64,000 nucleotides of DNA from Pachyseris speciosa (GCA_016490735.1 JAEMWC010000371.1:132501-196500); one strand, 5' to 3'; numbered from the stretch's first letter, positions 1 through 12,609 are shown. The notes: a model not told the origin generated them from the letters alone. A program made the numbers and translations.

Positions 1-692
1 GGTTAAATACCATGACAACTTATACGTTTTAATACATCTTGACAAATGGTTAGCGCTAACCATGCTTCAAGCAACTGGGCCCTGGGGCCGGTTCCTGAAA
101 GGTGTAATAACTCTATTCCAGGGATAAATCTGCCTTATTCCAACAGTTATTCTGGAATAAGGCAGATTTATCCCTGGAATAGTGTTGTTACACCTTTCAG
201 GAACCGGCCCCAGGTCTTTTGCATAGTATAACGTATTTATAAGGACCTCTTATTGTACTGTGTTTATTGTTTTTTGCTAACGTATTTATTGTATTCGCTA
301 TCATCGGTACCAAGGCACAGGAAATAAATGAATTAGCGCTATGGTTAGCGCTAACCAGGGTTAAATACCATGACAACTTATACGTTTTAATACATCTTGA
401 CAAATGGTTAGCGCTAACCATGCTTCAAGCAACTGGGCCCTGGGGCCGGTTCCTGAAAGGTGTAATAACTCTATTCCAGGGATAAATCTGCCTTATTCCA
501 ACAGTTATTCTGGAATAAGGCAGATTTATCCCTGGAATAGTGTTGTTACACCTTTCAGGAACCGGCCCCAGGTCTTTTGCATAGTATAACGTATTTATAA
601 GGACCTCTTATTGTACTGTGTTTATTGTTTTTTGCTAACGTATTTATTGTATTCGCTATCATCGGTACCAAGGCACAGGAAATAAATGAATT
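1..692. repeat. 358-bp tandem duplication with palindromic core
   Basis: The block from position 1 recurs with a 358-bp offset from 359 to about 692, where similarity stops, so the array probably continues left of the window. Each unit holds a near-perfect palindrome (81-214 and 439-572) with arms beginning CCTGGGGCCGGTTCCTGAAA and a loop of about 11 bases. A perfect 16-bp palindrome, TGGTTAGCGCTAACCA, occurs at 47-62, 342-357 and 405-420. The arms resemble the ends of the inverted-repeat elements near 12.7 kb and 32.5 kb, so this looks like a tandemly amplified MITE. Short reading frames inside are by-products of the repeat. Confidence 0.85.
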
Positions 693-1040
693 TCTTTTGA
701 CAAATGACTTGCGGTGTATTCGTTCGAGGGAATGTATAATTTCTACGTATTTTCAGTGGTTGTATTTCATATTTTTTGCTGTAGGAGTTCGACAGTGGAT
801 TAATTCATCTCGAAGAATTTCGAATTCATCCCAATCCGGATCTTGAAAAGCACATTTGGGAAATGCGGGGTTGAATTAGCAAAAGTTCAGACAGATGTGC
901 TGTGAAATCGAAGCTATAGGCGCGTGCATCTATTTGCTTGTAGAAATTGTCTGCCATTACACTTCTAGCCACTAATAATCGCCCTGTCAGAGACAGATTC
1001 CTTAGTAGCATTGAAATTGTAATTCCATACGTTATTTGGT
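693..1040. other. Unassigned stretch
   Basis: No recognisable gene. A 61-codon frame on the minus strand (1011-826) has reasonable amino-acid composition but no family that I recognise and no splice context. It is left as unassigned sequence. Confidence 0.3.
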
Positions 1041-1879
1041 GTAGCGAAACCTAAGACCCCCGAAAGGTAAGACCTACGACCTTAGAATCGAAACCTATTA
1101 TTTTCGAGACCCCTATTCTCCGGGCCTATTTTTTCTCTCTGTTACCTTGATCAGACGAATATTTGCTTTTGCAATAGAGACGCTATATTCTTTTTTTTTT
1201 TTCTATTCTTTGCTGGGTCTTGGTTTTCGCTTTTGACGTGCGCTTTTCCGAAAACCCCCACTTTCCTTGTCTTTTGCCTTCATCCGAACGAATGTGTGTG
1301 CGATGCGCCTCAACAAAGACGCTATGTTCATTCCTCTCTTTTTTCTTTTTCGAGGTTTCTATTCTTTTTACATCATGTGGTATTTTATCCTATCAGCCTC
1401 ACAAGAGCCGTTTTCCTTAACAAGTTTGTATTCGATGAGTTTTATGATTCCTGTTTAAGCAAGCAGACTTGTGAAATGGTCAAACAAAATTTAATCGAAT
1501 TTTAAAGGCAGGGATGCATTCAGCAGGTGAAACTTATAAAAAAAATTGTCAGTCCTTTACTTGGGCAAATGTTACTTACACTGACTTACCAAGAATAATA
1601 GACCTTTCCATTTTTTCTTTTTACAACTTTTGATTTTGACCAGGTAGCGAAAATCAATCGACACTACTTCCTGGTCAAAATCAATATTTTAAAAAAGGGC
1701 AAAAAAAAAAATTAATAAAATGGCCAAGTCACAGCAAAACATATGGCTCTACAAAATCGGGAAATTTAAACTAACGTTTGAATGCAGGGGGCGCCCACTC
1801 TAAAACGATCAAAAACGGAGATGATCACATCAAACTAAACTAAACTGCTCACTTAAGGTTTTGTTCGTAAAACTGTGAT

Positions 1880-1911
1880 TGTTACTGTTACTGTTACTGT
1901 TACTGTTACTG
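1880..1911 (+). repeat. (GTTACT)n microsatellite
   Basis: About five head-to-tail copies of the hexamer GTTACT lie directly before the duplicated block that starts at 1,918. Confidence 0.9.
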
Positions 1912-1917
1912 AGATTA

Positions 1918-2444
1918 GAGCGCTTTTCAATTGAGTGTCGTAAAACCAAAACCAAAGCAATTACTCTGACCAATCACAACAGAAGTAATCAGTGCAATAA
2001 GCCAATCAGAATACGAAGCAATTACATGTAGCCGGCGTAAAGCGCGGGAAAATACGCGCGTGCAAATCACAATTGGTTTTGGTTTTGCTTCTCATTGGTT
2101 GAGAAAGTAGTGTGAGTTTTCCTGGCCAATCACAGAGCGGAGCAATGCAAAACCAAAGCAAAACTAGAGCATGTTCCATAGAGCGCTTTTCAATTGAGTG
2201 TCGTAAAACCAAAACCAAAGCAATTACTCTGACCACTCACAACAGAACTAATCAGTGCAATGAGCCAATCAGAATACGAAGCAATTACATGTAGCCGGCG
2301 TAAAGCGCGGGAAAATGCGCGCGTGCAAATCACAATTGGTTTGGATTTTTTCTTCTTATTGGTTGAGAAAGTAGTGTGAGTTTTCCTGGCCAATCACAAA
2401 GCGGAGCAATGCAAAACCAAAGCAAAACTAGAGCATGTTCCATA
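1918..2444. repeat. Two tandem copies of a 263-bp repeat
   Basis: GAGCGCTTTTCAATTGAGTG begins at 1,918 and again at 2,181, and the following 260 bp are nearly identical, ending in GAGCATGTTCCATA. The unit contains several ATTGGTT/AACCAAT boxes and a GCGCGGGAAAAT motif. It looks like the left part of an interspersed element. It lies inside the larger inverted-repeat structure. Confidence 0.85.
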
Positions 2445-3839
2445 GTGGTGTAATTTACTACGGTAGTTTACATGTTCATGTTAGTTTGTTTCTTAATTTT
2501 GTTATTTACTTTTGATCATGCAGGCAATCTCTGAGTATACAATGCAGAAATCAGTACAGTTTCGTCACTAAGTTAACAAGACGACGTTCCGTGGTTGAAT
2601 CAGTTTTATATTTTGTATGTTGATGGTGGTTTTTAACACGCGTCATTCAAGAAAGTATGCAACATCTGTTACCGAAATCTCCGCTCATATTGGGGGTCTT
2701 TTGAAATGTTTTTCTCCTTCTTTTGAAAACAAGAACGATTGCAGTGGACGGAGTGTTTATGCGCTTTTTTCCAACCATGCGATGATTTGGGGCAATGGCA
2801 AGTACTAAACAGTTCATAACAGATTAACTCTATTCAGGGTTGAAGGTCTGAAAATTTGCATGGCGAGTGCTCAAATCACTGAGTAAAGTAACGCTATGGT
2901 ACTCAAGATTTCATTCACGAGTTCAGCGATGCATAGCCACCTTTGATTTCCTTTGTTAGCGGGCAAAAATGATTTCTGGCAAAGCAATTACTGATATTAT
3001 AAAAAATACGGTTTATTTGTAATTCACAACGGTCAGTGGGAGTGGTCTAATGGATTGCGCCGTGGCCCCGCAAGATTGTAAACGCCACTTGACATTGCCA
3101 ATTCCATTTTCCTTTCATATTCTTTTTTTGGAGAAACTGGCCTATAATAATGCCAAGACCCAGCAAAGAAAGGATAGAAAAATATAACATAACGTCTCTG
3201 TTAAGGCGCATCGCACACACATTCGATCACAGTTCGTTCGGATGTACGCAAAAGAGAAGAAAGATTGAGGGTCCTCTAGTTTTCGGAAAAGCACTCGCCC
3301 AAGTGAAAAATAAGACCCTGAAAGAATAGAAACAAAAAGAAAAGAGAGGAGTGAAAAATAGAATATATCGTCTCTGCTGAGACGCATCGGACACATTTCT
3401 TTGGATGAAGGCAAAAGAGAGGGAAAATTGGGGGTCTTAATTTTCGGAAAAGCGCGCGCCAATCACGGCAAAAATTAAGACCCAGCAAAAACTCGAAAAA
3501 AAGAATAGAAACCATGAAAAAGAAAAGAGAGGAATGAACGTAGAATATAGCGTCTCTGTTGAGGCACATCGCACACATTCGTTCTGATGAAGGCAAAGGA
3601 CAAGAAAAATTGGGGGCCTTAGTTTTCGGCATCTCACTGCGTGGGAAGGGCGCGCCAGTAGTGAAAACTAAGACCCAGCAAAGAATAGGAAAAACACATA
3701 ACATAGCGTCTCTATTGCAAATGAAAATATTCATTTCATCAAGGTAATAGAGAAATAATAATAGTAATAATAGTCTTCGAAAATAAAAGAAGGTAAGGGG
3801 CCTTAGGTTTCAGGTCTTAGGTTTCGGCTCTTAGTTCTC

Positions 3840-4240
3840 AAGTCTTAGCTCGTAACTCCTAATTCGAGTCGACTAAAAACGACTGCGTGGGAGGTTAGTT
3901 TCGCAACAACCTTCGTTAACTTATCTACCAGTTGAAGTCGTCCTCGCATCTTTTGTTTCAGATTTACATTTCACTTTGCAGTTAAATGTAAAAGCTTACT
4001 TAATGTTGAAATAGATAGGAAATTTGGGGATGTATGATACTTCCTCCCATAGTTGACTGCGCCTCAAGGAAACGACACACAATCTGTTTGTGTAACACTT
4101 TGTTATTTTGTAGTAAATGTATGAGATTTATCGTATTTTTCATACTTTAGCGACGTATCGCTAAATATATGTATGGATCAATGCTAAATAAAGTTAAATT
4201 GCCTTACCTGTGGTGTACTGTCGTCCTTTTGCCTCAGAAT
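3840..4240. other. Gene-free spacer
   Basis: AT-rich sequence with no supported gene. A motif at about 3,872 (AAAACGACTGCGTGGGAGG) recurs near 33,355, showing dispersed repeat content. The roughly 30-bp stretch GTTAAATTGCCTTACCTGTG at 4,193 recurs at 5,065. Confidence 0.5.
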
Positions 4241-4331
4241 TGATATTTTAAGCGACTTTAACGGGTTTTGAGTTCGCCGTTAACTGACTGTACCTTAGTC
4301 AACGGCGAACTCAAAGCCCAAACTGCTTAAA

Positions 4332-4566
4332 GGCGCTGTTACACTGTGCAATACCAACAACGGCCAAAATCGTTGCGAGACAAGCTGCACGAACCGTTGC
4401 AGAGAGTAGAATCGAGTTCTACTTTCTGCAACAGTTCGTGCAAATTGTCTCGCAACGATTTTGGCCGTTGTTGGTATGTTACACTTGGTACAATGTTTCG
4501 TGCAACTTGTCTCGCAATGGCGTTGCGACAAAAGTTGCACGAAACATTGCACAGTGTAACAGCGCC
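4332..4566. mobile_element. 235-bp MITE with TTAAA target duplication
   Basis: Terminal inverted repeats GGCGCTGTTACACTGTGCAA at both ends are flanked directly by TTAAA on the left (4,327-4,331) and right (4,567-4,571). The interior is a nested hairpin: CGTTGCGAGACAAG pairs with its complement around an AGTAGAA..TTCTACT core. There is no coding capacity. A related degraded copy lies near 15.43-15.73 kb with the same core. Superfamily is uncertain; a TTAA-type or 5-bp duplication are both possible. Confidence 0.85.
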
Positions 4567-4587
4567 TTAAAATATCACTTCCAGTGA

Positions 4588-4791
4588 GGGCCTGTTTATA
4601 TGGTCTCGGGTACCCGAGACAACCCTCCTCCCGAGTTACTCTTTGAAAACCTACCAACCGTTTACATGAGGTGGGCGAGACAACTCGGGGAGGCGAGTTG
4701 TCTCGCCTCGGCAGGTGGGGTAACTCTGGCGAGCGGGACAACTTTTTCTCATGTAAACACTTTGTCTCGTCTATCCGGGACGAGACGGCCC
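4588..4791. mobile_element. Short inverted-repeat element (MITE-like)
   Basis: It begins GGGCCTGTTTATATGGTCTC and ends with an inverted CGAGACGGCCC. The interior has several inverted GTCTCG/CGAGAC motifs and two CATGTAAAC/GTTTACATG blocks. A partial copy with the same start occurs at about 5,093. Non-autonomous DNA element. Confidence 0.6.
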
Positions 4792-5290
4792 AAAATAAAA
4801 AATGCGCGTAAACAAAAAAAGATATTTCGGTCTAATTTTTGGGTTGAAAAACGCAAATTTATTTCAAGGAATTAAATTTTAAAAGACAGCATACCCACAG
4901 AGATCTGATAGAGCGGGGAACCCGGGAGCCATCAGCCAATTCGAAGTTTATAACGTGTCACGTAACTTCGAATCAGTTTCTTGAAGAAACTGATTCGAAC
5001 TTTCCATGCTGCGAAAACTGGAAAACATTTGTTGCGGACACAAAATGTTTCTGAAAAAAAAAAGTTAAATTGCCTTACCTGTGGTGTATTGTGCCCGTTT
5101 ATATGGTCTCGGGCACCCGAGACAACCCTCCCCCGAAACAGGTAATCGTCAATAGTGATTGAAAATTTCCTTCCTAGGCTCAGTTTTGCTTCGATGCTTC
5201 TATTTATAAGAGCAAATGGAAACATTTTTTGTGTCTTTCACATAAATTTTGTGTCCGCAACAAATGTTACGCGCGCAGGCAAACAGGGAA

Positions 5291-5505
5291 ATATTTGTGT
5301 CCGCAACAATGTGTCCTCGTTTGCCAGGACCTTAGAGACGGAGCATTAGAAAAAGCCGGAGGGAGGGTGACAGTCCCCTTCCCCCCCCAAAAAAAAATAT
5401 TTGTGTCCGCAACAATGTGTCCTCGTTTGCCAGGACCTTAGAGACGGAGCATTAGAAAAAGCCGGAGGGAGGGTGACAGTCCCCTTCCCCCCCCCCCAAA
5501 AAAAA
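5291..5505 (+). repeat. 106-bp tandem duplication
   Basis: Two consecutive copies start with ATATTTGTGTCCGCAACAAT at 5,291 and 5,397. Each ends in a C run followed by an A run that differs in length. A related segment in the opposite sense lies at about 46,715-46,880 (GACACATTGTTGC, GTTTGCCCATGCGC). Confidence 0.85.
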
Positions 5506-5639
5506 AAAAAAATTCCTGCATGGGAAAACTTGTCTAAAAAAAATACTGCAAGAGGTGGTACCTAAAACAAAATTCATGCAGAGGGAAAAAAATCCTGCAG
5601 ACAAGTGGGCTTCAAAAAAATTTATGCACCGGAAAATTT

Positions 5640-7130
5640 TCCAGCCCCCTTCCGGTTTTTTGTGGCTACTACTCCTAAGAGTAGAGTAGCCACAATGTCA
5701 TGGAGTGAGTGTAAGTAGTCCCGAAGATCTACACCTTACCTTCGGATAGTGTTCGGAATCGCACGATCGGGCTTCGGTAGACACTGACGCTTGATGCTTG
5801 TATTTTGGTGAGTATCGTTCGTTACTTACGCTTGATGTACTATCACAAACAAGCAGACTAAGAGATAGCGTAAAAACAATCGTTTACTCCAAAGCTACGA
5901 GCCTAATAGCATTGACCTGACAACCCGGGAGAAGCGGGTGCGATGCTCTCGCTACAAGGAGTCACGGGAATGAATCACTTGATACAATAGTGCCTATATA
6001 ATAAGGGTTATCTGAACAAGCCTATCTGTTACGGCAATTCCAAGTATATATTGATCAAACCTTTTAACTGCTTGCGGAGACGGCGTAAACAATCGTTTAT
6101 TCGGCGAAGCTACGGGCCTAATAGTGCAAATACAGGATTTTTGATGTCGGAAATGGCTTAAAATTGTAAAACTGGCTAAGCAATAAATAACTACGGAAAT
6201 AAGATCTCATAGTACGCTTCGTAGAGTCACGAAATGCATTAGACTGAATGCTTCCCAGATACTCATTTTGGTTATGAAGACTGGTGAGTGTTGGAGGAAT
6301 CAGCGAGAAGGAATGGTAAAGCACGTCTAAATCACTAGACGATAACATAAACGCTCGCCAATAAAAAAGAAAAAAAAAACGCCGTGACTAAAATGGCAAT
6401 TATATATAAACTAAACTGCGATAAAAGAGAACATTGAGTTATCGGGAAAAACTTGACGGAGATTTAAGGCAGCAGCTTCATGTTCCACATAAAACGATAA
6501 CGGCTCAAAGCGTCAGCTAACACATTGCATTTATCGCTAATGTGGCGCGAAGATAGACGGCGCGTGACGCTGCAATCCACAGCTCTGCCCTACAAGCTAC
6601 CCGGCATGAATTTAGGAAAGTAACGACCTTACTCCTCCCTAAAAAATTCACATTGTTTTGACGTTATTTTATATAGGGTTTATACTTGCACAATAGAGGA
6701 TGACGGTAAAAGAGCCGATCAACCATACATGGCCCTCTTCCAAAAGCTTATAAATCTCCGTCTAAAGACTGTAAACAACGAAGTTCAGTTACGCCATCTA
6801 ACTTGAGTACATGTAATTCTCAAATTTTGGTTTCAACCCGTAAGGATCCAACCTCGTTCCCAGGGCTTTTCCCTAGAAAGAAAAATGGCAGCCGCCATTA
6901 CCGAGGTTGGTAAGAATCAAACAACAACATATATTGGTTGGCTTTGCAATTTTATAGTCCCTCTTGACAAGCATCACAACATAGGTTCAACATATACCTT
7001 GGGCCACTAATCTTAAGATTCCAAGATTACAGACAAATTGATCCTCATATTTTACGCAGCTTGCTTCAACTCCAGTAACACAGTAATAGCCACACGTAGT
7101 CCTCGACTACCTATTTTTCTAATGGTCCTT
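5640..7130. other. Gene-free repeat-rich region upstream of ORC3
   Basis: No host gene recognised. A short hairpin, GTGGCTACTACTC..GAGTAGAGTAGCCAC, lies at 5,659-5,693. The block with ACAATCGTTTA..GAAGCTACG..GCCTAATAG occurs twice (about 5,876 and 6,089), so part of this is duplicated. The remainder shows no clear coding or RNA signal. Confidence 0.4.
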
Positions 7131-7149
7131 CCCTTAATATCTCTGCCTT

Positions 7150-7420
7150 AGTACGCGCGCTGTGATTGGTCAATTTTTCTGGCCGTATTCTACTGTACGG
7201 CCCGTTAACCCCGTTTGACTTCAACTAGTCTTCTTTCCCGCGCGCCGGATTAACATCAGGGATATAATAAATATCTTACTAACCTCGTTTTCTCGGTCCG
7301 TACTGTAAGTTACGGATCCTCGTTTTTTTCCCATTAATTTATGGCCCCTTGCGCTTGGGTCATAAATCAACAGGAAAAAAATTCGGTCCGTACCTCGATA
7401 GTATGGGGAGTGTGTATGGG
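7150..7420. mobile_element. Palindromic MITE next to the ORC3 start
   Basis: Contains TTTTCTCGGTCCGTACTGTA, GTTACGGATCCTCGTTTTTT, TTAATTTATGGCCC and ACTGTACGGCCCG. The same modules recur in reverse order at 53,345-53,640 inside a CNTROB intron, showing one interspersed family. The edge is about 90-100 bp from the ORC3 ATG, so part of it may lie in the promoter. Confidence 0.65.
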
Positions 7421-7513
7421 TACCCTGTGAAAACAGCTCTCTACCCACGAGCACTGCGGGAAACTGGCTCGAAATAATGCGACCGCGCGCGAAAAGCGAA
7501 GGTGAGAAGAAAC

Positions 7514-10500
7514 ATGGAAGAGGACATGGAAGACGAAACGAGCTCAGTGTCCAAGGTAAATTGTCATTTTGTTAACCTAAAAAGTGGTCAAAGTTGAATT
7601 ATTGAATTTTGTTTCGTCTGTGACGAAATGTTTGTACTTTAGGGTTGCTTTCTGATCAGAAAATCTGCTGCAAAGAGTCCAAGGAAACGGGGTTCAGGTA
7701 AAAAGAATACAGCTTCTTGTGAAGTAGCATGTAAAAAGATTGACTTGAGTTATCTTTTGTTTGATTTTAAACGAAATGATGCTATTTCTTACGAGAGCTT
7801 TAAAAATATATTATTTTGAGAACCTGAAGTTTCTTTCCTTGCTGAATTTTATTAGTTGACAACCGAGACAACAAAACATCCGTGCTTTTCGCACCTCTGC
7901 AACGCCCTCACCCTCCACCCCTTGGGGCTACCCCTAGGGGCTACCCCTATTGATATAATAATAGGGTCCTAAAGTGATGACGTCACAAAACCGAAATTTG
8001 TGAAATTATGGGATTTGTTCAGATATTCAGAAAGAACACAATAAAAAAGGCCTACTTGGTTTACTGGCCAAAAATCAGCAGGCTCACTACTAAATAATTG
8101 GTGCGCAAGGGAGCCATCAAGAAGAATGTTGCAGACGAAGCCCTCCTCGCACTACACCGCTCGTGCGAGAATTGAGAATTATTTAGTAGTGAGCCTGCTC
8201 GCAGGCTAAGCACCATTATACTCTGCTGACTCAATTCTTTGATTGCACCTGACGTCACTGCGGCCATGTTGGTGGAAAGAGCAATAGTGAAAACATCTTT
8301 TGGGAATTCGACTCTATTATTATGCAAACCTTGAGCTACATTTTTCTATTGTTTTGGCACCAACATGGCCGTCTTATCACATGAGTGCAATCAAAGAATA
8401 CAAATCCTGTTAAATTTTTCTTGGTTCATAATGTCAAAGTTAGAAGGGTTTGTATGGAGTCTGCAGAGCATAATGGTGCCAATATCTCGAAGCCAATTTG
8501 CCTTTACATGCTGGTTTTTGGCAATTTAGCATTTTTCATCTTGTTCTTTCTGAAAATCTCAACAAATCCCATAAATGTCAAAAATTCAAAAATTTGTAAT
8601 GTCACACTTTAGTATTCTATTGCAACTAGCAGGAGGCCATTCAGCTTCATACAGAGAGTGTGTTAAGTAGGTTCAGGAAATGGTGTATTGTATTTTATAT
8701 AAGACTGGAATCAATGGGTATGAAGTGGAAGTACTCATTTATGAGTGTTGAGAGAAAGGTGCAAATAAACATTAACAATAATTTTAATACATGTCCTTGA
8801 GGAGACAGTCAGGGACTGTTGCCTTTGGTGTGAATTGTAACCTGCGAGAGTAAGCACTATTTCATGCCCTAGCTTTCAGCCACCAGGTGTCAGCCAGAGC
8901 CAGAAGTAGCATCTGCTCTTGAAGGCCATGTGAATCCAAGGTAGCAAAAATTTTCTGTTGAATTGTATTGTTTGTAGAGGATTACTTTCCAGAAGTTGGT
9001 GGTGAAAGTGCGGCCCATCGCAAACTGAGATATACAAACTACCAAGAGTGCTGGGGTTCTATTAAAAATGATATTGAGGTACTACACAGTTGATTTTTCT
9101 TTTTGTGTAGAATGATATGGAGAAAATAAATCCTGTAGAGCTGAAAGGGATGGGGAGAGGGTGTAGAAAGTGTAGAAGAGCTGTTAATAAGCTTTGGAGA
9201 AGATGGTGTCACAAGGAAGTACGAATATCTCCTCATGAGTAAAATTCCTCTAATCTTGTTGTCCAAGTAGCCACATATAAATCATTTTAAAAGGTTATTA
9301 AATCATTTACTAAAAAATGTTATTTATGTAATGTTTAAACCCTTTGACTCCTACACCGGCCAAAACTGGCCATGCAGAACCATGTCCCTTGTACTACTTG
9401 TGACATCATCAGTTTCAACGCTCGCAGACAGCTTTACCATGTAACATGTGTAGGGAGAAGAGATCTTTCAAACCATACCCAAATGAGCATGATTCCGTCA
9501 AACAGGCCAGAGAAAACACACACACAAAAAAACCAAGTGACATTGACCCGAAAATTTGAGTGAAAATCTTGTTCCACTACCCACCCGCACTTCCTTCCAT
9601 CTAATCCTACGATCCAAAAAAGTTTTCCCCAAATCTTTTCCCACTGAAAGGAAGCCTAGAAAATGCCCAGCAAGAGAAAAGCAAAAGAAAAGGGGAGGAG
9701 AGGAAGCGAAAGGTAGAAAGCGAGGGGGTGGTGAAACTTTTTAACCCAAAAGCTATCTCGAAATTTTTCTTTCTGTGCATGCCTGAACTTTGAAAGCTCA
9801 ATTTAAGCATCAGGAACAGAAGGACGCCAGGAGCTCTACCGGGAAACAGAGTTTTAGGCAGTTTTGGTTCTTTTCGGCTAGATTCTGACCAGAAAACGGC
9901 TTGACGAGCTTTAAAAGGTGTTTTTTGGCAAAATGTTCAGCAGCCAAAGGGTTAATAAATTAGCAGGAGTGTTTAATCAAGTTTAAAACACGAGGCGCAG
10001 CCGAGTATTTTAGGACTTGATAAAACACAAATTGCGAATTTATTGAACGGCTTAAAAAACTTTACTGCACATCTATCCATTCTTACACTAAAATTTAGAT
10101 TTTGGGTTATTTTGGCCTAGAAAATCGGATGTAAAATTTAGCTGTGTCATCAGTGAATATCAGATATAAAGTCACTCATTTAAAATTAATTTCTTTTCTA
10201 TTTTCTTCATGAATTATTAATGAGCTTTCTAAGTAATAGATAAATAATTTGTGTCTGACCTTTAGCCTATAATTGTCAGACGCGAATATTTTATCTTACT
10301 TGTGAAATGAAACAATAGATTGCATGAGTTTGTCATGTTAATCAGTAGAGATCTGTATCAAAGTTAATGCGTACTAATTAGCTGAGCAGGACTCTTATGA
10401 AAGTTAATGATTTGTATTGGGGTTTAGAGAGGTATACATGTGACTCAAATACTACCCGTAGATTGGTCATAACTCTTACAAATTATTAATGAATTTTGCA

Positions 10501-12563
10501 AGTTTTGTTTTATAAACTCAAAGGGTCTGCAGACACAGATGAACAGTAAAATATTTTCTGATCTACTGGAATTCATCAAGAATGCACATAAAAAGAAATC
10601 TGTGGACGCAGCAAGGACCACTGTAAGACTTGAAATACCTACAGCTGCACTGATAACTGGTGAGAAGTCTGTTGTTTTATATGCATTTCTTATAGCACTG
10701 GTTGGGAGAATTTAACATTAAAAAACTCATCTTTAGTGAAAGACCAGCAAATTGCAAGAAGTTGATGATAGTCCTGCTTCCAAATAAAAAGTAAATAACA
10801 AATAAATGTATTTAACAATTGTCGTGTGAAATTGCGCTGCATATTGCTTATACTTAGCCAACAAGGCCGTAGCCGGGTGAGTTGGCTAAAATCAGGCAAT
10901 ATTCTGCAAGATTGTTAATAGCAGGGGAGCAGGGTTGGTGCAGTGGGGAGAGCGCTCGCCTTCCACCAATGTGTCCCGGGTTCGATTCCCGGACTCGGCG
11001 TCATAAGTGGGCTGAGTTTGTTGGCTCTCTACTCAGCTCCGAGAGGTTTTTCTCCGGGTACTCTGGTTTTCCCCTCTCCCCAAAAACCAAAATTTGATTT
11101 GATTTATTTAGAGTTGATTTGATTTAGTCTCCCCAATTAGTAGAGCATCTGTGCTCGGCTAGATAGATTTGAGACTTCAGTAAAGTGATTATTATTATTG
11201 AGCAGGATAATTGTTTTATTATTCAACACATTGATGACAAAGCACAATTTTCTGCATTTATTGAAAAAAAAAACTGGAAAAGCTGCCATTTTTCTCCTTG
11301 ACAGACAAAATTACATATATGGCTGGATATCTGTTGTTATTAAGTACGCACAATGAGTATTGAGCGCACTATGACCATATTTGAACATGGTCACAATGTG
11401 TCAAATAATAAAGTGCTGTATCCACACAACTCTATGGCACATTAATTTACAAAATTAATGTAAAAAAGGGAATCCTCTGATTAAATAATTAGGCAAAAAA
11501 AATCCTTAGGTGTAGCAGCTCTAAATAATAATAGGTTATAAGATATAAGAAGAAGTATAAGATATAAACCAGGATAATATTTTATTGTAATATCATTTAT
11601 AAGGTTCTCTTTTTCTGTGTTTTATTAATTAGGTGTGAATATGCCAGATCATGATGTGATTTTTCTCAGTTGGCCACTGAGCTGAGAAACCAAGTCACTA
11701 CTTTTGTTGCTGTGCTGACATCCAAAGATTGCGCAGGTTGATTCTTAAGTTGTTTTTAGTTCTTTGAAGTGTCAATACAGGTGATATAAGTGGAGATGTG
11801 ACATAATGTTTAATAAATGAGCAGGAGTGTGCACAAATATATTATGAATTTATTGAATGGCTTAAAAAACTTTACTGTACATCTATCCATTCTTACACTA
11901 GAAATTTTTCTTTGTTTTCTTTGTCCCAACAGCTAAAATGGTCATATATATTAAATCTCTTAAATTAATCCATTTAATAATATGGACACTTGCATAATGT
12001 CGACATTTTGGCTTGGCCCCTTTGGCGTTCATATTGACAGGGCACCACTGTATACTGTTGGTGGAAACCTCTCCTGAGCAGACACCTTGTTGTGATCCTA
12101 ATGCGAGCAAATAATACCTCCTGTCATAGGCTGCCTCTTCAAACTGGACACTCATTCATGATACTTGCCACACACAAACACTGCATTAATTAATTTTAAC
12201 CTTTAGTTTGTTAAGCAGATCTGTCTAAAGTGAACACCTGACCATCATTGTACATATATCCTGCTTTTAAAAGTTTATAAGCAGTTTAGTCTTCAAACCA
12301 TTACATCTTTTTTGCTGGTATAATCAAATGGCTCTATTGAAACGGAAGGCAGCTGGTTCTCTGGCAGAGGGAAAAACAACTACAAACTTTAAATTTCATG
12401 CCAACAATGTCATTTACCCGCCGTCCTTGCATTTGAGTTGATCATTTCACACAGAAGCTTTGCAAAAGTTGTTCAAATACATTGTATGTTACCTACCGTA
12501 AAAGCTATAGTAAGATCCCCTCTCTATTAACCCCCCATCTCTAAAAAGTCCCCCATTTGGATG

Positions 12564-12609
<46 letters not shown>

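Larger units (their letters stand above)
1040..3835. mobile_element. Large inverted-repeat element with internal arrays
   Basis: The left part (about 1,040-1,450) matches the right part (about 3,140-3,835) in inverted orientation. Shared marks are GAGACGCTATATTC with TTGCTGGGTCTT on the left, and AAGACCCAGCAAA with a GCGTCTCTATTGCAAA block on the right. The right arm carries imperfect tandem units starting near 3,158, 3,312, 3,477 and 3,668 (spacing 154-191 bp). The long minus-strand reading frames at 3,142-3,734 only translate these units. No transposase was seen, so the call is a non-autonomous DNA element, inferred from architecture alone. Exact ends and target-site duplication were not resolved. 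Confidence 0.6.

Noticed and set aside
826..1011. 61-codon minus-strand frame
   Set aside because: Plausible composition but no recognisable family, no splice context, and it lies in repeat-rich sequence.
3142..3734. Overlapping minus-strand reading frames of 106-152 codons
   Set aside because: They translate the imperfect tandem units of an inverted-repeat element; the protein is a repeated Phe/Ser-rich string without codon conservation.
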